Source: Bradyrhizobium guangdongense
GTDB taxonomy: Bacteria; Pseudomonadota; Alphaproteobacteria; Rhizobiales; Xanthobacteraceae
Reading direction: 5' to 3'
NCBI RefSeq assembly: GCF_006483445.1
Contig: NZ_PPPT01000139.1
Location: 1 to 45,642 of the forward strand
Length of the DNA: 45,642 nt
Shown: positions 23,172 to 31,994 of the stretch, in pieces
How the letters are laid out: each line of letters starts with the position of its first letter
How positions within the stretch are numbered: position 1 is the first letter of the stretch
The notes under the pieces: generated by a model
Told to the model about the DNA's origin: nothing
Database searches by the model: none
Seen by the model: only the letters and a program-made list of their open reading frames with translations
Position numbers and translations under genes: made by a program

Positions 23172-24066
23172 GCGCTTGCCCTGTGAAGGGAACGGCGAGC
23201 TGCGCGGTCTTGCACGCGTCGGATTTCGGCGGCGCGATGCCCCACTGATCGGTCCGTCCCGGCGGCCAGACCCAATCGCCCGGGCCTTTCGCGACGTAGC
23301 TGTCGTCGATCTGCAAAACTTCGGCGGTGTATTCGATGACGGCGCCGGTCGGATCGACGAAATAGGCGAACACATTATCGCCCGGGCCGTGTCGCCCGAC
23401 GCCCCAGCCGATCGGAAAGCCGTGATCGATCATGCGACCGGAGCCGCGCATGACCGATTCGAGATCGGGCATCAGGAAGGCAATGTGGTTGAGGCCGTTG
23501 CGGGGCGCCTCCGCAAGCACGACCGCGTGATGGTCGCTGTTGCAGCACAGGAACGCCATCAGCTTCGAGCGGTCCGACTGCCGGAATCCCAAAACGTCCT
23601 GGTAGAAGGCCGAGAGCCCGTCGACGTCGGTGCTGTTGATGTTGACATGCGCCAGCCGCTCGGGACGGTCCGCGACGGTGCGCGCCGGCTTGGTGCGATC
23701 GCCATGGACGAATTCCATCGCGCAGCCCTGCGGCTCACGCACCACAAAGCTTTCGCCACCCGACGGCGCTGAGGATGGCGCGAGCGGACTGATCACCTCG
23801 CAGCCGGCCTGCCGGGCGCGGTCGAACAGGCGGTGCAGATCGGCGTGCGAGCGGGCACGGAAGCTGACCTTGCGGAGCGACGTCGCCTCACCGGGCGTGA
23901 GCTCGAGCACGTGAAAATCGCTGCCCGTCGCGGCGAGGTACACCGTGCCGCCGGCTTCCGCGGCGATGTCGAGACCCCAGGCCCCCGTGTAGAAATCGAC
24001 CGACCCGGCGAGATGCGGCGTCGTAATCTCGACGCTGCGCAGGGCCGCCACCGGAAAATCGGACAT
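23164..24066 (-). CDS. Extradiol ring-cleavage dioxygenase-like VOC protein
   Basis: Two-module VOC protein of 300 residues, predicted to cleave a catechol-type ring next to the hydroxyls. The second module carries the metal triad His-His-Glu: H140 (LAHVNINS), H194 (GLNHIAFLMP) and E245 (GAVIEYTAEV). The first module is the non-metal repeat (SVEITTPHLAGSVDFYTGAW). The C-terminus contains DWVWPPGRTDQWGIAPP, as in related dioxygenases. It is the first gene of the operon, divergent from the GntR regulator. Product chemistry (meta-cleavage) is inference from the metal triad and the neighbours. Confidence 0.9.
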   Translation of the reverse strand: MSDFPVAALRSVEITTPHLAGSVDFYTGAWGLDIAAEAGGTVYLAATGSDFHVLELTPGEATSLRKVSFRARSHADLHRLFDRARQAGCEVISPLAPSSAPSGGESFVVREPQGCAMEFVHGDRTKPARTVADRPERLAHVNINSTDVDGLSAFYQDVLGFRQSDRSKLMAFLCCNSDHHAVVLAEAPRNGLNHIAFLMPDLESVMRGSGRMIDHGFPIGWGVGRHGPGDNVFAYFVDPTGAVIEYTAEVLQIDDSYVAKGPGDWVWPPGRTDQWGIAPPKSDACKTAQLAVPFTGQAHA

Positions 24067-24135
24067 TGGGCTTCCCTCACTCTGGAAACGCGAACCGCCG
24101 ACCTTTAATATGTATAAAAGTGCTCGTAAAGAAGA

Positions 24136-24147
24136 AATTTATAAATT
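24136..24147. promoter_or_regulatory. Perfect palindrome between dioxygenase and GntR genes (candidate operator)
   Basis: AATTTATAAATT reads the same on both strands and lies in the AT-rich divergent intergenic region. Two similar elements, TAATATGTATAAAA and TAATGTACAAAA, lie on either side. GntR/FCD regulators often bind such sites in the shared promoter of the operon they control. Confidence 0.35.
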
Positions 24148-24201
24148 ATCGGCTGAAGTCGGCTAATGTACAAAAAGGCGCGATGAATCAGATGGACGCC
24201 C

Positions 24202-24900
24202 ATGAGCACTGACCTGCCAATCCCCAAGGCGGACCAGCCGGCCACGCTGGCGACCACGATCTACGCGCGGCTGAAGGCCGACATCCTGACCACGCGGCTC
24301 GAGCCCGGTCGCAAGCTGCAGTCGCGCTTCCTGATGGAGCAATACAATGTCGGGCAGACGCCGCTGCGCGAGGCGCTCAACCGCCTGACCACGGAAGAGT
24401 TCGTCGTCGGCATGGAGCAGCGCGGCTTCTATGTGAAGGAGGTCAGCAGGGAGGAGCTGCAGGAGCTGACCAAGACCAAATGCTGGGTCGAAGGCCTGGC
24501 CCTGCGCGAGTCCATGCAGAACGCGACGCAGGCGTGGGAAGAGTCCCTGCTGGTGGCGCATCACCGGCTTGATCGCACGCCGCGCTCGCTGAAGGCCGAC
24601 ACCTTTGAGGACAATCCGGACTGGGAGAAGGTGCATCGCGCGTTCCACGCGACGCTGATCGGCCTGTGCGGCTCACGCCCGTTGCTCGGCTTTTGTGAGC
24701 AACTCGCCGACCGGCTCTATCGCTACCGCATGATGTCGATCGCAAAGGCCTATCCGGCGCGCAAGGTCGGCGCCGAGCATCGCGATATCCTGCAGGCAGT
24801 TCTTGCTAAGGATATCGAAGAGGCCGTGCGTCGGCTGCAGCAGCACTATCAGCGCACGGCCGACGTCATCTACTCCGATCTCGACGGAGTGATCGGGTAG
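24202..24900 (+). CDS. GntR-family (FCD subgroup) transcriptional regulator
   Basis: A 232-residue regulator with an N-terminal winged helix (ATTIYARLKADILTTRLEPG, then VGQTPLREALNRLTTEEFV) and an all-helical FCD ligand domain. The FCD metal ligands fit FHATLIGLCGS and EHRDILQAVLAKD. Being divergent from the aromatic operon, it is probably its repressor, relieved by a pathway acid. The ATG at 24202 directly precedes MSTDLPIPKADQP. Confidence 0.93.
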   Translation: MSTDLPIPKADQPATLATTIYARLKADILTTRLEPGRKLQSRFLMEQYNVGQTPLREALNRLTTEEFVVGMEQRGFYVKEVSREELQELTKTKCWVEGLALRESMQNATQAWEESLLVAHHRLDRTPRSLKADTFEDNPDWEKVHRAFHATLIGLCGSRPLLGFCEQLADRLYRYRMMSIAKAYPARKVGAEHRDILQAVLAKDIEEAVRRLQQHYQRTADVIYSDLDGVIG

Positions 24901-24923
24901 TACGGTTCGCGGCCGCTGCTCGG

Positions 24924-26036
24924 CTAGCGATGCACCGAAACCGTCTTCGTGCGCCGATGCCGCGCGATGGCGTGCGCGATCAGCGCATCCATCAGTTTCG
25001 ATTGCGGCAGGCCGCTGGTTTCCCAGAGCTTTGGATACATGCTGATGTTGGTGAAACCAGGCAGCGTGTTGGCTTCGTTGACGAAGACATTTTGACCGCT
25101 GAGGAAGAAATCGATCCGTGCCATGCCCTCGCAGCACAGCACCTTGAAGGTCCTGATCGCGAGCCCCTTGATGGTCTCGCTCAGCTCGGGCGCGATGCGC
25201 GCAGGCACGACGAGGCTGGCACCGTCGGCGTCGATATATTTGGCGTCGTAGGAATAGAAGCCGTGCTTGTCGTCGGGCACGATCTCGCCGAGCTCGGACG
25301 CCTTCACCTCGCCGCTCTCATCCTCCAGCACCGAGCATTCGATCTCGCGCACCTGTGGCACGCATTGCTCGATCAGGATTTTCCTGTCGAAGCGGAAGGC
25401 GTGTTTGCAGGCTTCGGAAAACTCCTCGGCGTTGCGCGCCCGGGACACGCCGACCGACGAGCCCATGTTCGCGGGCTTCACGAACAGCTCCTTGGTGCCG
25501 ATAGCCTGGACGGCGTCGTCATAGCTGACCGACGCAGGCGCCGTGATCGCGATGAAGCGGGAGATCGGCAGGTCCGCGTCCTGCAGCAGCCGTTTGGCGA
25601 TGTCCTTGTCCATGGCGACCGCGGAGCCGGCGACACCGGATCCGACATAGGGAACGTCGGCCAGTTCGAGCGCGCCCTGCACCGTGCCGTCCTCGCCGTG
25701 CGGGCCGTGCAGCACCGGAAAGACCACGTCGAAGGCGGGAAGCGGGCGCGCCTGCGATCCCGCATCGTCGGTGAGCAGCGCCTTGCCGCCGCTGCCGGGA
25801 AGCAGCGCGATCTGCGGTCCGTCTTCCGGAACGACCAGAGCCGCGCTACCTGTCCCGGCACCGTTGCCGGCATCGGCCGCGATCCAGCGGCCGTCCCGCG
25901 TGATTCCGATCAGCACCGTCTCGTAGCGATCCTGATCGAGCGAGCGCAGCACGTTGGCCGCCGACGCCCGCGACACGTCATGCTCGGCCGATCGTCCGCC
26001 GAAGAGGATTGCGACCCGGAGCTTGCGACCGTCCAT
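24924..26036 (-). CDS. ddl: D-alanine--D-alanine ligase
   Basis: ATP-grasp ligase making the D-Ala-D-Ala dipeptide of the peptidoglycan precursor. The 370-residue product opens with VAILFGGRSAEHDVSRASA, the family P-loop-like start. It contains MDKDIAKRLL, FVKPANMGSSVGVSRA and the C-terminal ATP/metal motif RIDFFLSGQNVFVNEANTLPGFTNISMYPKLWE, shown here only by its key residues D, E and N. It stands apart from any cell-division cluster, so it may be a second Ddl copy. It converges with the GntR gene. Confidence 0.93.
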   Translation of the reverse strand: MDGRKLRVAILFGGRSAEHDVSRASAANVLRSLDQDRYETVLIGITRDGRWIAADAGNGAGTGSAALVVPEDGPQIALLPGSGGKALLTDDAGSQARPLPAFDVVFPVLHGPHGEDGTVQGALELADVPYVGSGVAGSAVAMDKDIAKRLLQDADLPISRFIAITAPASVSYDDAVQAIGTKELFVKPANMGSSVGVSRARNAEEFSEACKHAFRFDRKILIEQCVPQVREIECSVLEDESGEVKASELGEIVPDDKHGFYSYDAKYIDADGASLVVPARIAPELSETIKGLAIRTFKVLCCEGMARIDFFLSGQNVFVNEANTLPGFTNISMYPKLWETSGLPQSKLMDALIAHAIARHRRTKTVSVHR

Positions 26037-26130
26037 TTCATTACCATGGGTTGAAGCGCGTACGGAGCTGACTTTAGCAGCTTCGAAGAGTTGATGTCTT
26101 CAGCTCGATTTGGAGATACGCGCTGCGCTC

Positions 26131-26296
26131 TTCCCTCTCCCCCCTATGGGAGAGGGTGGCTCGGCGCTGCGCAGCAGCGGCGAGACGGGTGAGGGGTTTC
26201 TCTTTGCGGGTGAATTCGTTGAGTTGAGCTTGTTGAGACAACCCCTCATCCGGCGCTTCGCGCCACCTTCTCCCACAAGGGGAGAAGGGAAGGGAG
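26131..26296. repeat. Pair of inverted REP-like repeats
   Basis: Two copies face each other. The left is TCCCTCTCCCCCTATGGGAG... with GGCGAGACGGGTGAGGGG. The right is CCCCTCATCCGGCGCTTCGC... with CACCTTCTCCCACAAGGGGAG. They share the core of the island-border repeats. No gene lies within. Confidence 0.65.
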
Positions 26297-26309
26297 TGCG
26301 CTATCGCGC

Positions 26310-29186
26310 CTAGCTCGCCGCTTCCAGCCGCACTTCCGTCAGCAGGCGCATCGCGGCGTCGGCATCCATGGGTTCGCCGAAGGCAAAACCCTGCGCGTAT
26401 TCGCAGCCGAGCTGGTAGAGCTCGACGGCATCGGAATCGGTCTCGGCGCCTTCCGCGACCACGTCCATGCCGAGATCGTGCGCGAGCGCGATGATCGACT
26501 TCAGGATCACGGGCCGCGTGCCACGGCTGGTGGTGCGCACGAAGGACTGGTCGATCTTGATGGTGTCGAACGGGAAGCGCTGCAGATAGGCCAGCGAGGA
26601 ATGGCCGGTGCCGAAATCATCGAGCGACAGTCCGGTGCCGAGCTCGCGGATCCGCGTCAGCATTTGCGCCGCGTGCTCCGGGTTTTCCATCACAAGCGAT
26701 TCCGTCAATTCGAGCTTGAGCGTGCCGCGCGCCACCGACGAGCGTGACAGCACGGTGCGGATGTCATGGATGAGGTCGTGGCGCAGCAGCTGTCGTGAGG
26801 AGACGTTGACGGATGCGAAGATCGGCTCGCGCGAGCGCATCGCGCGCTGCCAGATCGAGAGCTGCTTTGCGGTCTGGTCGAGCACGAACATGCCGAGGTC
26901 GACGATCAGGCCGGTTTCTTCGGCGATGGTGATGAATTCCGACGGCGCCATGCGCCCGAGTTTTGGGTGATCCCAGCGCACCAGCGCCTCGAAGCCGGCG
27001 ACCGAACGATCCTCCAGCCGGACGATCGGTTGATAGAGGGTCGTGAGCTCCTGGCGCTCGATGGCGCGGCGCAGCTCGCTCTCCAGCGTCAGGCGGTCGG
27101 TTTTGCGCGCGCGCATCGCGGGCTTGTAGACGTCGATGCGATCGCCGCCGATGCGCTTGGAATGATACATCGCAAGCTCGGCGTCCTTGATGATCTCGTC
27201 CGTGAGTTGGGTTTGAGGATCAGATAGAGCCAGCCCGATCGAAGCAGTGAGAAAAATCTCGCGCTCGTTGAAGGCGATCGGCGCGCGGATGGTCTTGCGG
27301 ATGGTTTCTGCAAAATTGGTGATGCGCGCCGGATCCTGCTCGGACAACAGGATCAGGCCGAACTGGTCGCCGGCAAGGCGCGCCAGGGTGTCCTGGGGTT
27401 TAAGGATACGGGTGAGGCGGCGGGCCAGCGTCAGCAGGATGGAATCGCCGACCGCGATGCCGACGGAATCGTTGACCTGCTTGAAGCGGTCGAGGTCGAT
27501 CACCATCAGCGTCGGCCGCAGCGTCGGCATCGTCTTGGCAAAATTCGCGACCGCGTTGAGGCGGTCCATGAACAGCTTTCGGTTGGGCAGGCCAGTGAGG
27601 TTGTCATGCACGGAATCGTGCAGCAGGCGCTCCTCGGCGTTGCGCAACTCAGTGACGTCGGTGAGCGTGCCGACCACGCGCGAGACCTCACCGTCGGAGC
27701 CGACCACGGGTCGCGCCTTCAGCGCGAACCACATGAAATGGCCATCCGGCGTGCGCAGGCGGAAATCCTGCACCAGCCTTCCGCGGCGCTGATCGAGCAC
27801 GCTGTCGAGCGCGGCGCGGAAGCGGTCCTGGTCGAGCGGATGCAGCACTTCGAGCCAGGTCGCGGCCGGTCCTTCCAGCGTACCGCGCTTGAGACCCAGC
27901 AAGGCTTCCGTCTCCGGGCTGGTAAAGACCTTGTCGGCGGAAACGTCCCAGTCCCAGATCAGGTCGCCGGAGCCGGCGAGTGCGAGGGCCCGGCGCTCGA
28001 TGTCGGAGACGACGCCTGTCGTGGCACCGCCGCCGGCAAAGGCGTGCTGCATGACGGTGAAGCCGATCAGCATCACGATCAGCACGAGGCCGCCGAGCAG
28101 GGCCGGGCCGACGATGTCGTTGGTGACAGAGCCTGCGACCGTCATGCCGGCCGCGACGACCCAGATCACCAGAAGGAACCAGGTCGGGATCAGCAGCACC
28201 GCGCGGTCAAAGCCGTGGGTGGAGAGATAGACGATCAGCGCAAAGCCCGCGAAGGCAATCAGCACCAGCGACATGCGCGCGATGCCGGAGGCGACTGCAG
28301 GATCGAATAGCGCGAGCGCGACCAGCGAGCCGAGGAAGGCCAGCCAGCCGACCGTGATGTGCGAATAGCGAACGTGCCAGCGGCTTAAGTTGAGATAGGC
28401 GAATAGGAACACGAGCAGCGTCGCCGCCAGGATCGCTTCACCCGCCGCGCGCCAGATGCGCTCGGCGTTGTTCGACATGTCCAGCACCTTGCCCCAGAAG
28501 CCGAAGTCGACGCCGATATAGACCAGCACCGCCCAGGCCAGCGCCGCGGCGGCCGGGAACATGATGCTGCCCTTCACGACGAAGAGGATGGTCAGCACGA
28601 GAGCCAAAAGCCCGGATATGCCGATCACGATGCCCTGGTAGAGCGTGAAGGAGTTGACCTTGTCCTTGTAGGCTTCCGGTTCCCACAGATAGAGCTGCGG
28701 CAGCTTGTCGGTGCGCAGTTCCGCGACGAAGGTGACGACGGCGCCGGGATCGAGCGTGATACGGAACACGTCGGCGGTCGGGCTCTCCTGCCGCTCGGGA
28801 CGATCGCCGGTCGACGGCGTGATGGTGGCGATGCGCGAGAGGCCGAGGTCGGGCCACAACAGGCCGGACGATACGATGCGGTAATGCGGCGCGACGATCA
28901 GGCGGTCGAGCTGATCGTCGGTGTTGTTGGCGAGCGCGAACACGATCCAGTTCTGGCCGCCTTCGCGGGCGCGGACCTCGATGCGGCGGACGATGCCGTC
29001 GGTGCCAGGCGCGGTGGACACCTGGATGCGGTCGGCGTCGCTGCGCTGATGCTCGAGAACGGCGGTGAGGTCGATCGCGGGCGCATCGCCGCGAACGCTG
29101 ACTGCGTCAAGCGCGCGTGCAGGCCACGCGGCGACAACAATCATGAGGCCCAGCGCTAGGGGCGCGAGGCGCCTGATCAGACGCAA
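26310..29186 (-). CDS. Membrane sensor with PAS, degenerate GGDEF and intact EAL domain (c-di-GMP phosphodiesterase)
   Basis: A 958-residue protein with signal segment (1-25), a periplasmic 7TMR-DISM-type extension to about 180, and seven or more membrane segments (about 184-380). A PAS fold follows (about 400-515), then GGDEF (about 520-690) and EAL (about 700-950). The cyclase motif reads AGDQF (605-609), so cyclase activity is unlikely, though it may still bind GTP. The EAL motif is intact (EALVRW, 733-738), as are DDFGTGHSSLAYL and the IKIDQSFV region, so it should hydrolyse c-di-GMP. Its opposite number could be the cyclase at 4481-5977. Confidence 0.92.
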   Translation of the reverse strand: MRLIRRLAPLALGLMIVVAAWPARALDAVSVRGDAPAIDLTAVLEHQRSDADRIQVSTAPGTDGIVRRIEVRAREGGQNWIVFALANNTDDQLDRLIVAPHYRIVSSGLLWPDLGLSRIATITPSTGDRPERQESPTADVFRITLDPGAVVTFVAELRTDKLPQLYLWEPEAYKDKVNSFTLYQGIVIGISGLLALVLTILFVVKGSIMFPAAAALAWAVLVYIGVDFGFWGKVLDMSNNAERIWRAAGEAILAATLLVFLFAYLNLSRWHVRYSHITVGWLAFLGSLVALALFDPAVASGIARMSLVLIAFAGFALIVYLSTHGFDRAVLLIPTWFLLVIWVVAAGMTVAGSVTNDIVGPALLGGLVLIVMLIGFTVMQHAFAGGGATTGVVSDIERRALALAGSGDLIWDWDVSADKVFTSPETEALLGLKRGTLEGPAATWLEVLHPLDQDRFRAALDSVLDQRRGRLVQDFRLRTPDGHFMWFALKARPVVGSDGEVSRVVGTLTDVTELRNAEERLLHDSVHDNLTGLPNRKLFMDRLNAVANFAKTMPTLRPTLMVIDLDRFKQVNDSVGIAVGDSILLTLARRLTRILKPQDTLARLAGDQFGLILLSEQDPARITNFAETIRKTIRAPIAFNEREIFLTASIGLALSDPQTQLTDEIIKDAELAMYHSKRIGGDRIDVYKPAMRARKTDRLTLESELRRAIERQELTTLYQPIVRLEDRSVAGFEALVRWDHPKLGRMAPSEFITIAEETGLIVDLGMFVLDQTAKQLSIWQRAMRSREPIFASVNVSSRQLLRHDLIHDIRTVLSRSSVARGTLKLELTESLVMENPEHAAQMLTRIRELGTGLSLDDFGTGHSSLAYLQRFPFDTIKIDQSFVRTTSRGTRPVILKSIIALAHDLGMDVVAEGAETDSDAVELYQLGCEYAQGFAFGEPMDADAAMRLLTEVRLEAAS

Positions 29187-29347
29187 GGTCAGTTCTCCGC
29201 GTTCGACGCAAACTCGAGGTTCAGGCGATTAGGTCAAAGCCATTTCCCGAACAAGCGGGTGGTTTGACTGCCCGCGATAGATGCCACGAAAGCGAGGAAA
29301 ATCAAAGGGTTTCCGGTCGCCCTGGGGAGTTCTCAGGGCGTTGCGCG

Positions 29348-30346
29348 CTACACCGCCAACACAATTTTGCCAATATGTGCTGACGTTTCCATCCGCCGGT
29401 GAGCATCGGCTGCCTTTTCCAGCGGGAAAGTGCTGTCCATCAACGGTTTAACGCGGCCTTCGCGCAAGAGCGGCATCACCCTGGCCTCGATCGCCGCCAC
29501 CATCGCCGCCTTATCCGCATTAGTACGGGGACGCAGCGTCGAGCCGGTATGGGTCAGGCGCTTCACCATCACCTTGGCGATGTTGACGTTAACCTTTGGG
29601 CCGTTGAGGGTTGCGATCTGCACGATGCGGCCGTCGACCGCGGCAGCGTCATAATTGCGGTCGACATACTCGCCGGCGACCATGTCGAGGATCAGGTTGA
29701 CACCGGCATTGTTGGTCTCGGCCTTGACCACGGCGACGAAGTCTTCCGTCTTGTAGTTGATGGCGCGGTCGGCCCCGAGCTTGAGGCAGGCATCGATCTT
29801 GTCCTGCGAGCCGACGGTGACGAACACCTTTGCGCCAAACGCCTTTGCGAGCTGGATCGCCATGGTGCCGATGCCGGAAGAGCCGCCATGGATCAGCAGC
29901 GTCTCGCCGGCCTTCAGGCCGCCGCGCTCGAACACGTTGTGCCAGACCGTCATCAGCGTCTCCGGCAATGCGCCGGCTTCCTGTATCGACAGGGCAGGCG
30001 GCACCGACATCGCCTGCGCGTCCTGGGCGATGCAGTACTGCGCATAGCCGCCGCCGGCGACGAGCGACATCACCTTGTCGCCGACCTTGTGCCGCTTGGC
30101 ATTGTGGCCTACCGCAACGACTTCGCCCGCAATCTCGAGGCCGGGCAGGTCGCTGGCGCCGGGCGGCGGCGGATAGGCGCCGGAGCGCTGCGCCACGTCA
30201 GGCCGGTTCACGCCGGCGGCGAGCACCTTCACGAGGATTTCGTCCGGACCGGGCTGCGGCACCGCACGCGTCTCAGGGATCAGCACCTCCGGACCGCCGG
30301 GTTTCGAGATGGCGACCACGGTCATTTGCGCGGGCAGCTTTTCCAT
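29348..30346 (-). CDS. NAD(P)H-quinone oxidoreductase, zinc-free MDR family (PIG3-like)
   Basis: A 332-residue medium-chain reductase. It starts MTVVAISKPGGPEVLIPETR after a short lead, with GVNRPDVAQRSGAYPPPPGA, the Rossmann motif IHGGSSGIGTMAIQLAKAFG and the end HIGKIVLAV. The catalytic and structural zinc cysteines of alcohol dehydrogenases are missing, as expected for quinone reductases. It reduces quinones or other enones with NADPH. It is divergent from the DUF1192 gene. Confidence 0.92.
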   Translation of the reverse strand: MEKLPAQMTVVAISKPGGPEVLIPETRAVPQPGPDEILVKVLAAGVNRPDVAQRSGAYPPPPGASDLPGLEIAGEVVAVGHNAKRHKVGDKVMSLVAGGGYAQYCIAQDAQAMSVPPALSIQEAGALPETLMTVWHNVFERGGLKAGETLLIHGGSSGIGTMAIQLAKAFGAKVFVTVGSQDKIDACLKLGADRAINYKTEDFVAVVKAETNNAGVNLILDMVAGEYVDRNYDAAAVDGRIVQIATLNGPKVNVNIAKVMVKRLTHTGSTLRPRTNADKAAMVAAIEARVMPLLREGRVKPLMDSTFPLEKAADAHRRMETSAHIGKIVLAV

Positions 30347-30480
30347 GATTTGTCCTTCGAGGAGAGCAGGAACGAACGAGGCCCCTGATTAGCCAGCCTG
30401 CCCAGCGCTGGCAACCGCCAGGAAACCGTCGATCTCTCATTGACCGGATGACGGACAGGAGCACGCCCAGGAGTACGCCA

Positions 30481-30672
30481 ATGGCAGCCGAAGATGACGA
30501 TCGTCCGCGCAAGAAAATCAGCCACGAGATCGGACAGGACCTCTCACTCTTGTCGGTCGAGGAATTGACCGAGCGTGTTGCCTTGTTGAAGGCGGAGATC
30601 ACGAGGCTCGAGGAAGCCGCCGCCAAGAAGCGCGCCTCGCGCGATGCGGCGGATCATTTTTTCAAGAAGTGA
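30481..30672 (+). CDS. DUF1192 small protein
   Basis: A 63-residue protein: a charged lead, KKISHEIGQDLSLLSVEELT, and a coiled coil ERVALLKAEITRLEEAAAKK ending near residue 63. This is the DUF1192 pattern of alphaproteobacteria. The ATG at 30481 has AGGAG eight bases upstream, better than an in-frame ATG at 30448. Function is not known. Confidence 0.85.
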   Translation: MAAEDDDRPRKKISHEIGQDLSLLSVEELTERVALLKAEITRLEEAAAKKRASRDAADHFFKK

Positions 30673-30977
30673 AGATTGGGGCGCGGGGCGACGATCTCTC
30701 CTCTCGTCATTCCGGGGCGGCGCGTCAGCGCCGAGCCCGGAATCCATAACCACAGGCAGCAGTTGCGGCGCGCGGCTCTCAACTCCGAGTCTTCGCCAAA
30801 TCAAATCCTGTGGTTATGGATTCCGGGCTCGCGACTTCGTCGCGCCCCGGAATGACGGGCGGATGGTTTGGAGCGGGGGCGACGAGAGAACGTTCCGCCA
30901 CCCACTCGGCCAATGGCCGACGTGGCTAATGAACCCTGAAAAATTTAGCTCGTTTACTCCAGATTAAGCTTTCGGGT
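30673..30977. other. Intergenic region mostly filled by an inverted repeat
   Basis: No protein gene is supported. The long palindromic repeat at 30705-30856 takes up half. The remainder (30857-30977) is AT-richer sequence leading into the candidate small RNA. Confidence 0.6.
30705..30856. repeat. Long inverted repeat, family A
   Basis: The arms (30705-30756 and 30807-30856) are near-perfect reverse complements: CGTCATTCCGGGG...GAGCCCGGAATCCAT and CCACAGG at the inner end. They flank a 50-base centre. The same family occurs at 43465-43572 downstream of the RND pump. Confidence 0.8.
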
Positions 30978-31087
30978 TTATGACTGGAACTGTCCTCGTT
31001 TGGACACCGAGTGGCTCCTGTCCACTCTGTTTGACGCCTCCCTGTTATCAACTTTCAAAGCCGCCGGTCTCCGGCGGCTCTTTTTTT
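30978..31087 (+). ncRNA. Candidate small RNA with CUCC-type loops and intrinsic terminator
   Basis: Three stem-loops precede a strong terminator: GTCC/GGAC (30992-31005), GAGTGG/CCACTC (31009-31027) with loop CTCCTGT, and a weaker TTGA/TCAA (31031-31051) with loop containing CCTCCC. The terminator is GCCGCCGG-TCT-CCGGCGGC followed by TCTTTTTTT. Loops exposing CUCC or CCUCC are typical of alphaproteobacterial small RNAs that pair with ribosome-binding sites. No protein gene ends at this terminator. The 5' end given is a guess. Confidence 0.55.
31060..31087 (+). terminator. Intrinsic terminator of the candidate small RNA
   Basis: Perfect 8-bp GC stem (31060-31067 with 31071-31078), three-base loop and a seven-T tail. 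It would act on plus-strand transcription before rcdA. Confidence 0.85.
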
Positions 31088-31266
31088 GCGTTCGCGCCTG
31101 ACATCTGTGACGTCTTCGTCACGCATCGTCGCGCCCGGCGCGCGGTAACCGTAAACGCGGTCTCCGCTGGACTCACGGCTCCGCCCGCGCAATGATTTGT
31201 TCATCATAAGCCGGCGCGTTAACCGGCCGTTTCCCACAGTAAACTGTCGCGTAAGAGGCGTTAACC

Positions 31267-31779
31267 ATGTCGGACCGTTCGCAAGCCGAAGGCGCTCTGG
31301 TTCAGCTCAGTGAGCGGTTCACCAATTCCGCTGCGTTCAGTGTGTTGTTCCGCGAGGGCATGGATCTGGTCGAAGAGACCGCCTCCTATCTCGACGGTGC
31401 GGGCCGCACCGAAGCCAAGGCGCTCGATCGCGCCGTCAGCCTGACTTACGCAACCGAGAGCATGCGCCTCACCACGCGCCTGATGCAGTTGGCCTCGTGG
31501 CTGCTGCTGCACCGCGCGGTGAAGGAAGGCGAGATGACGCTGGTCCAGGCCAATCGCGAAAAGACCAAGGTCAAGCTCACCGCCGCCGATCCCGGCCCCG
31601 ACGACACGATCGAGAAATTGCCGGAGCAGTTGCAGGCGCTGATCGCGCGCTCGATGAGCCTGCAGACGCGCGTCCGCCGCCTCGACACCAGCATTCACGC
31701 ACCGGCCCCCGAACGCGTGCCGATCGGCAATCCGCTGGTGCCGCAGCTCAACGCGCTCAAGGCCGCGTTCGAGCGGTAA
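31267..31779 (+). CDS. rcdA: RcdA-family cell-cycle adaptor (DUF1465)
   Basis: RcdA helps deliver cell-cycle proteins such as CtrA to the ClpXP protease in Caulobacter and relatives. The 170-residue product fits the family: LSERFTNSAAFSVLFREGMD, then LVEETASYLDGAGR and a helical core ending TKVKLTA, a helical bundle with LPEQLQALIARSMSLQTRVR. The C-terminal tail (PAPERVPIGNPLVPQLNALK) is typical of the flexible tail. ATG at 31267. It follows the small-RNA terminator and precedes a repeat. Confidence 0.88.
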   Translation: MSDRSQAEGALVQLSERFTNSAAFSVLFREGMDLVEETASYLDGAGRTEAKALDRAVSLTYATESMRLTTRLMQLASWLLLHRAVKEGEMTLVQANREKTKVKLTAADPGPDDTIEKLPEQLQALIARSMSLQTRVRRLDTSIHAPAPERVPIGNPLVPQLNALKAAFER

Positions 31780-31808
31780 GCCCCAAGACACCGTAGCTAT
31801 TGAACCGT

Positions 31809-31970
31809 CACCCTGAGGTGGCCGCTTCTTCAGCGGCCCTCGAAGGGCGACGGCCCGGCTGTTGCCCGGCGGGGGGCCGTTCATCCTTCGAGGCTCTCCA
31901 CGCGGCGCGTCGCGCCGCATGGCTCGCGCCTCCAGCGACAACGGCTTCGCCGTTGCGCGGGGATGACGGG
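31809..31970. repeat. Long palindromic repeat, family B
   Basis: Begins GTCACCCTGAGGTGGCC and ends GCGGGGATGACGGGT, with internal self-complementary stretches (CTTCGAGG against CCTCGAAGG; GCGGCGCGTCGCGCCGC). No gene lies within; it occupies the gap between rcdA and the rpmE terminator. Confidence 0.6.
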
Positions 31971-31994
31971 TCTGAGAGCGCGCTGTGTCCAAAC

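Noticed and set aside
21603..23186. A 527-residue plus-strand open frame opposite the FAD monooxygenase gene
   Set aside because: The opposite strand has complete FAD motifs and gene overlaps on both sides; this frame has only skewed composition from high GC.
26131..26296. A CRISPR-like array in the repeat-rich gap
   Set aside because: There are only two inverted, palindromic copies without evenly spaced unique spacers; it is REP-type DNA.
31251..31266. A CtrA box just before rcdA (GTAA and TTAACC)
   Set aside because: The half-sites are six, not seven, bases apart, one is GTAA, and the second abuts the start codon, so it is unlikely to be a promoter-bound site.
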